Assembly (NCBI GenBank): GCA_041608535.1 | Contig: JBFISM010000086.1 | Span: 1 to 15,936, forward strand | Length of the DNA stretch: 15,936 bases | Direction of reading: 5' to 3' | DNA from: JBFISM01 sp041608535 | Lineage (GTDB): Bacteria > Actinomycetota > Acidimicrobiia > Spongiisociales > UBA5794 | Shown: in pieces, positions 14,401-15,936 of the stretch | Numbering within the stretch: the first letter of the stretch is position 1 | Layout of the letters: every line of letters starts with the position of its first letter | Program-made: the position numbers and the translations under genes | The notes under the pieces: generated by a model | The model's database searches: none | Told to the model about the DNA's origin: nothing | The model's input: the letters and a program-made list of their open reading frames with translations, nothing else

Positions 14401-14913
14401 GGCCTTGGCCCCGAGGAGATCGAACTGCGTCTCGATGACGAACAGATCGACGCCACCGTCGAGCAGTCCCGCTCCCATGACCTCGTAGGCGTCCCGCAGC
14501 GTGCGGTAGTCGATGTGTCCCAGGGTGGGCAGCTTGGTGCCGGGACCCACCGATCCGGCAACCCAGCGGGGTCGCTGGTCGAGCTCGAGGTAATGATCCG
14601 TGACACCGCGAGCGATCGATGCGCCCGCAGCGGCGATCTCGTACGCCCGGTCGGCAATGCCGTACTCCGCCAGCGGCACCGCAAACGCTCCGAAGGTGTT
14701 GGTCTCCACCACGTCGACGCCGATGTCGAGAAAGGAACGATGCAGTGCGGCAACCACATCGGGTCGGGTCACGTTCAACAACTCGTTGCACCCCTCGACG
14801 TGGGGACCGCCGAAGTCGTCGGCCGTCAGCCCGAGTCGTTGCAGGTTGGTACCGGTGGCGCCGTCGAAGACGATCAGTCGACCGGAAGACAAGGCCGTGT
14901 CGTATCCGGGCAC
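11428..14913 (-). CDS. metH: Cobalamin-dependent methionine synthase
   Basis: The start is GTG 14913, because TGGAGGTG lies five bases upstream and homology begins immediately; TTG 14997 after AAGGAAGG is an alternative. Any start further upstream would fall in or near the riboswitch. The product has 1161 residues, the normal full length. The homocysteine domain (about 1-320) has FDGATGTNLQ and zinc ligands Cys226 (LNCATG) and Cys292-Cys293 (GGCCGTT). The pterin domain (about 335-600) begins FLIIGERTNTNGSKAF. The cobalamin cap and Rossmann domains (about 635-850) hold DVHDIG at 734-739 with His736 as lower cobalt ligand, and MSGLLVKSTLVM and LLGGAALTR. The SAM-binding reactivation domain (about 890-1161) ends with RGGRYSWGYPACPD (1088-1101). 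The enzyme transfers the methyl of 5-methyl-THF to homocysteine in the cytosol. Expression is probably SAM-repressed through the leader. Confidence 0.96.
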   Translation of the reverse strand: MPGYDTALSSGRLIVFDGATGTNLQRLGLTADDFGGPHVEGCNELLNVTRPDVVAALHRSFLDIGVDVVETNTFGAFAVPLAEYGIADRAYEIAAAGASIARGVTDHYLELDQRPRWVAGSVGPGTKLPTLGHIDYRTLRDAYEVMGAGLLDGGVDLFVIETQFDLLGAKAAINGLRRAMAACGRSVPIQCQVTIELTGRMLPGTEIGAALTSLEALGVDAIGLNCATGPAEMYEAVRYLSRHSSIPIAVIPNAGLPHVEGDVMTYDLDPAGLADHLETFVREFGVQIVGGCCGTTTEHLAAVLARLAPHTPAPRTPLDVPGAASTYAPVAFDQDTSFLIIGERTNTNGSKAFREALLSDDLERCVDIGADQVAEAAHLVDLCVDYVGRDGAVDMDRVAARFATEITVPVVLDSTEPEVIEAGLERLGGRCVLNSANLEDGDGPGSRADRIFRLAAEHGAALICLLIDERGQARTVEWKLEVAHRLHRLAVDRYGLRPADLLFDPLTFPLSTGDEDLRRDAVATLEALRRIKVELPGVRTVLGVSNVSFGLNPAARRVLNSVFLHEAVDHGLDAAIIHAGKLLPNHTIDAEQRTVCLDLIYDRRREGYDPLESLLAAFADANTTAATESADSLAGLPLNERLQRRIVDGNRGGLEDDLAEALGAGHEALDIINEILLAGMRTVGDLFASGEMQLPFVLKSAETMKVAVSWLEPHMDRTTTADRGSIVLATVKGDVHDIGKNLVDIILTNNGYTVHNLGIKVSIDELIEAYKSTGADAIGMSGLLVKSTLVMRDNLAELVRHGLGHVPVLLGGAALTRSYVEDDLRSRYPGPLYYGKDAFAGLAAMGAITGEGELPPAKPRPVLPVRDPVVATEPTPLRAPSVVVDNPIPPPPFLGSRVVKSVPIGEIAAYLNRTALFRNQWQYRPVGAETHPEFLARLQPLLTSQLHRAQTDQLLIPQVVYGYFPANGDGDDLVIWEDTTRDRELARFSFPRQPEDPWLCIADFFRPAGGSEVDYAAFHIVTMGRRVTERAAELFAADRYSDYLHLHGLGVEMAEALAEYWHHRIRTEWGFVNEDGPTLHGLFKQQYRGGRYSWGYPACPDLADNETVAELLGAGRLGIEVSEATGFQYHPEQTTSALICHHPQAKYFIARKPREVRRADG

Positions 14914-15021
14914 CGGCACCTCCACCTCGGCGCCGAGTGGTGCGTTGACGGTTGTCGTGTCGGCTGCGGCACAAACCGCAAGATCATCTGCAGCCAAGGC
15001 AGGTGTCCTTCCTTGTGGTCG

Positions 15022-15040
15022 AAACGCTCCCTGTGAGCGC
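15022..15040 (-). terminator. Possible attenuator hairpin between the SAM riboswitch and metH
   Basis: On the minus strand CGCTC (15039-15035) pairs with GAGCG (15029-15025) over an ACAGG loop and is followed by TTT (15024-15022). TGAGC in the 3' strand of riboswitch stem P1 (15073-15069) can pair instead with GCTCA (15038-15034) of this hairpin. That is the logic of SAM-dependent termination: bound SAM fixes P1 and frees the hairpin. The short stem and three-T tail make it weak. Confidence 0.35.
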
Positions 15041-15068
15041 CGTCCACGGGAAGCCCCCGCTGATGGCT

Positions 15069-15154
15069 GCTCATCGGTCAGGCATTGGCACCGTGCCGTG
15101 TCGGTCGGTTGCCGCGGTTTCAAAGGGCCTGTCCCTCAACCGCTCTCGATGAAC
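15069..15154 (-). promoter_or_regulatory. SAM-I-clan riboswitch (SAM-I/SAM-IV type) in the metH leader
   Basis: Minus strand. P1 is GTTCATCG (15154-15147) with CGATGAGC (15076-15069). P2 is GCGGTT (15143-15138) with AACCGC (15119-15114), enclosing GAGGGACAGGCCC. These are followed by the invariant GCGGCAACC (15115-15107) and then GGTGCCAATGCC (15092-15081). These match the SAM-I core blocks AGAG-GG, GAGGGA, GGCCC, TGAAACC-CGGCAACC, GGTGC-AAT-CC and GATGAG in order. Only about four bases lie between the P3 side and P1, so the P4 hairpin of classic SAM-I seems missing, pointing to a SAM-IV-like variant. It sits about 155 bases before the metH start and should lower metH and reductase expression when SAM is plentiful. 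Confidence 0.88.
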
Positions 15155-15181
15155 GCTTCGTATGCGTGTGTTGTTGCCGCA

Positions 15182-15210
15182 ACCATGGCAAAAGACGGGG
15201 TCCGTGTCAA
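15182..15210 (-). promoter_or_regulatory. Sigma-70-type promoter of the metH operon
   Basis: On the minus strand a perfect TTGACA (15210-15205) is separated by 17 bases from CATGGT (15187-15182), which keeps the key A and final T of the -10 box. Transcription would start near 15175, about 20 bases before riboswitch stem P1, giving a leader of about 260 bases. Confidence 0.6.
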
Positions 15211-15278
15211 TGGTGCGGCCGCCCCGCATCGACTGCATATCGCACGTGACGAGATCGAGGCTCGCTCCTGAAAGAACG

Positions 15279-15309
15279 GGGCCGCCCCTCTCCGACCGAG
15301 GGGCGGCCC
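15279..15309 (-). terminator. Intrinsic terminator of the LVIVD-like gene
   Basis: GGGCCGCCCCTC (15279-15290) and GAGGGGCGGCCC (15298-15309) form a perfect 12-bp stem with a seven-base loop. Read on the minus strand it is followed by CGTTCTTTC, a modest T-rich tail. It lies 27 bases after the stop codon of the gene to its right and separates that gene from the metH promoter. The 423 bases from 14914 to 15336 contain no gene, only this terminator and the metH promoter and leader. Confidence 0.85.
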
Positions 15310-15336
15310 GCTCACTCCGCTATGTGCGTTGATGAG

Positions 15337-15936
15337 CTACGGGAGGGTCACCTCCTGGGTCTGTGGGTTGAGGTGATCCAACCCGAATCGTTTTCCTTGC
15401 CCGACTGCAGCCGAGAAGATCTGGAAGCCTCGCCCGATGTCCTGCCCGAACGTGGTCACGGACGTGCCCGGCTTCGGGTCTGTCTCGTACCAGTAGTGGG
15501 ACCAGTTGTTCGAGTCGCCTGGGCCGCCGGCGGGCATGTGATCGAAGAAGGCGATCTCCTTTGGGTTCGATTTCGAGGTGAAATCGATGACGTCGACCCC
15601 ACCCCGGTACCACGCGTTCACCGACAAGTAGCGCCCTGGTGTCGGGATGAAGTTCCCCTGGTGCATGGAGCAGTAGCTGCCGGCTCCCGCCCTGGGGATC
15701 ATGAAGGTGCTCAGACGCTTTCCGTCGGAGACCCTGACGAAATGGGTCCTGCCGGTGTCGCTGTTGGGCTCGGTGGCGCCGAATCCAATTGCCGTGGTCG
15801 GCGGGCAGCCGCCGCCAAAGGACTCGTCGTCGCCCTGGACGTACTTGCCGTCCCACGTGAACCGCGCCGTATGCCAGAAGTCGACCGCGATCTCTTTGTC
15901 GGCCGGGTCGCCGGTGGCCCCGTTCTCGTCGATGGA
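15337..15936 (-). CDS. LVIVD-repeat-like secreted protein, C-terminal part (5' end outside window)
   Basis: The minus-strand frame is open from the window edge to TAG at 15337-15339, giving 199 visible residues with no break; an internal ATG at 15702 is not the real start because the upstream residues share the same character. Visible motifs are FWHTARFTWDGKYVQGDDESFGGGC, then SYCSMHQGNFIPTPGRYLSVNAWYRGGVDVIDF and PKEIAFFDHMP, followed by NWSHYWYE and DIGRGFQIF. The VDVIDF-type strand, the paired Cys residues and the HQG/AWYRGG motifs resemble actinobacterial LVIVD-repeat proteins, extracytoplasmic beta-propeller-like proteins of unknown function. The signal peptide and earlier repeats would lie beyond 15936. 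The conclusion rests on remembered motif similarity only. Confidence 0.7.
   Translation of the reverse strand, partial: SIDENGATGDPADKEIAVDFWHTARFTWDGKYVQGDDESFGGGCPPTTAIGFGATEPNSDTGRTHFVRVSDGKRLSTFMIPRAGAGSYCSMHQGNFIPTPGRYLSVNAWYRGGVDVIDFTSKSNPKEIAFFDHMPAGGPGDSNNWSHYWYETDPKPGTSVTTFGQDIGRGFQIFSAAVGQGKRFGLDHLNPQTQEVTLP

Noticed and set aside
14914..15123. Extended N-terminus of MetH from the upstream open frame
   Set aside because: The upstream frame reads through the riboswitch and has no MetH similarity; a good Shine-Dalgarno lies just before GTG 14913.
14914..15180. Cobalamin riboswitch upstream of metH
   Set aside because: No B12 box (GCCACTG-type) is visible on the minus strand; the conserved blocks present are those of a SAM riboswitch.

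Overview
The window is GC-rich (third codon positions mostly G or C) and reads as a chromosomal segment of a free-living actinobacterium. An Acidimicrobiia-like lineage is my best guess, for four reasons: LPXTG/choice-of-anchor surface proteins, a DRG-like TGS GTPase, an LVIVD-repeat protein, and several genes that look leaderless. I see no tRNA, rRNA, CRISPR array, insertion sequence or phage gene.

Left part (1-6604, + strand): the 3' end of a glycerophosphodiester phosphodiesterase; a secreted alpha/beta hydrolase with a complete Ser-Asp-His triad; a DRG/OBG-like GTPase with a C-terminal TGS domain, apparently leaderless and preceded by a perfect 13-bp inverted repeat; and a very large surface protein. 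The surface protein looks like two paralogous secreted proteins joined in one frame. The first half is signal peptide, choice-of-anchor-like domain, three ~105-residue repeats and an LPLTG sorting signal with membrane segment. A second signal-peptide-like segment, a second choice-of-anchor-like domain, two more repeats and a Cys-containing tail follow without a stop codon. This built-in sortase site plus signal-peptidase site is the most unusual object in the window. A strong intrinsic terminator closes the gene.

Middle part (6605-10613): a minus-strand cluster (small protein of unknown function, glutaredoxin/NrdH-like protein, and a LiaF-like beta domain with no canonical start that follows the glutaredoxin stop codon in frame) faces a plus-strand run of a DUF421/YetF membrane protein, a DJ-1/PfpI-family protein related to isonitrile hydratase, and a DUF4349 lipoprotein carrying an extra DUF11-like domain. 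The 70 bases before the lipoprotein gene fold into a long stem that buries its ribosome binding site.

Right part (10635-15936, minus strand): a methionine/one-carbon operon. A consensus-like promoter drives a leader with a clear SAM-I-clan riboswitch and a possible attenuator hairpin, then full-length cobalamin-dependent methionine synthase (metH), overlapped by 14 bases by a methylenetetrahydrofolate-reductase-like gene. Functionally, the reductase would supply 5-methyl-THF, MetH would methylate homocysteine, and the product SAM would feed back on the leader. Upstream, behind its own terminator, lies the 3' end of an LVIVD-repeat-like secreted protein that runs off the window.
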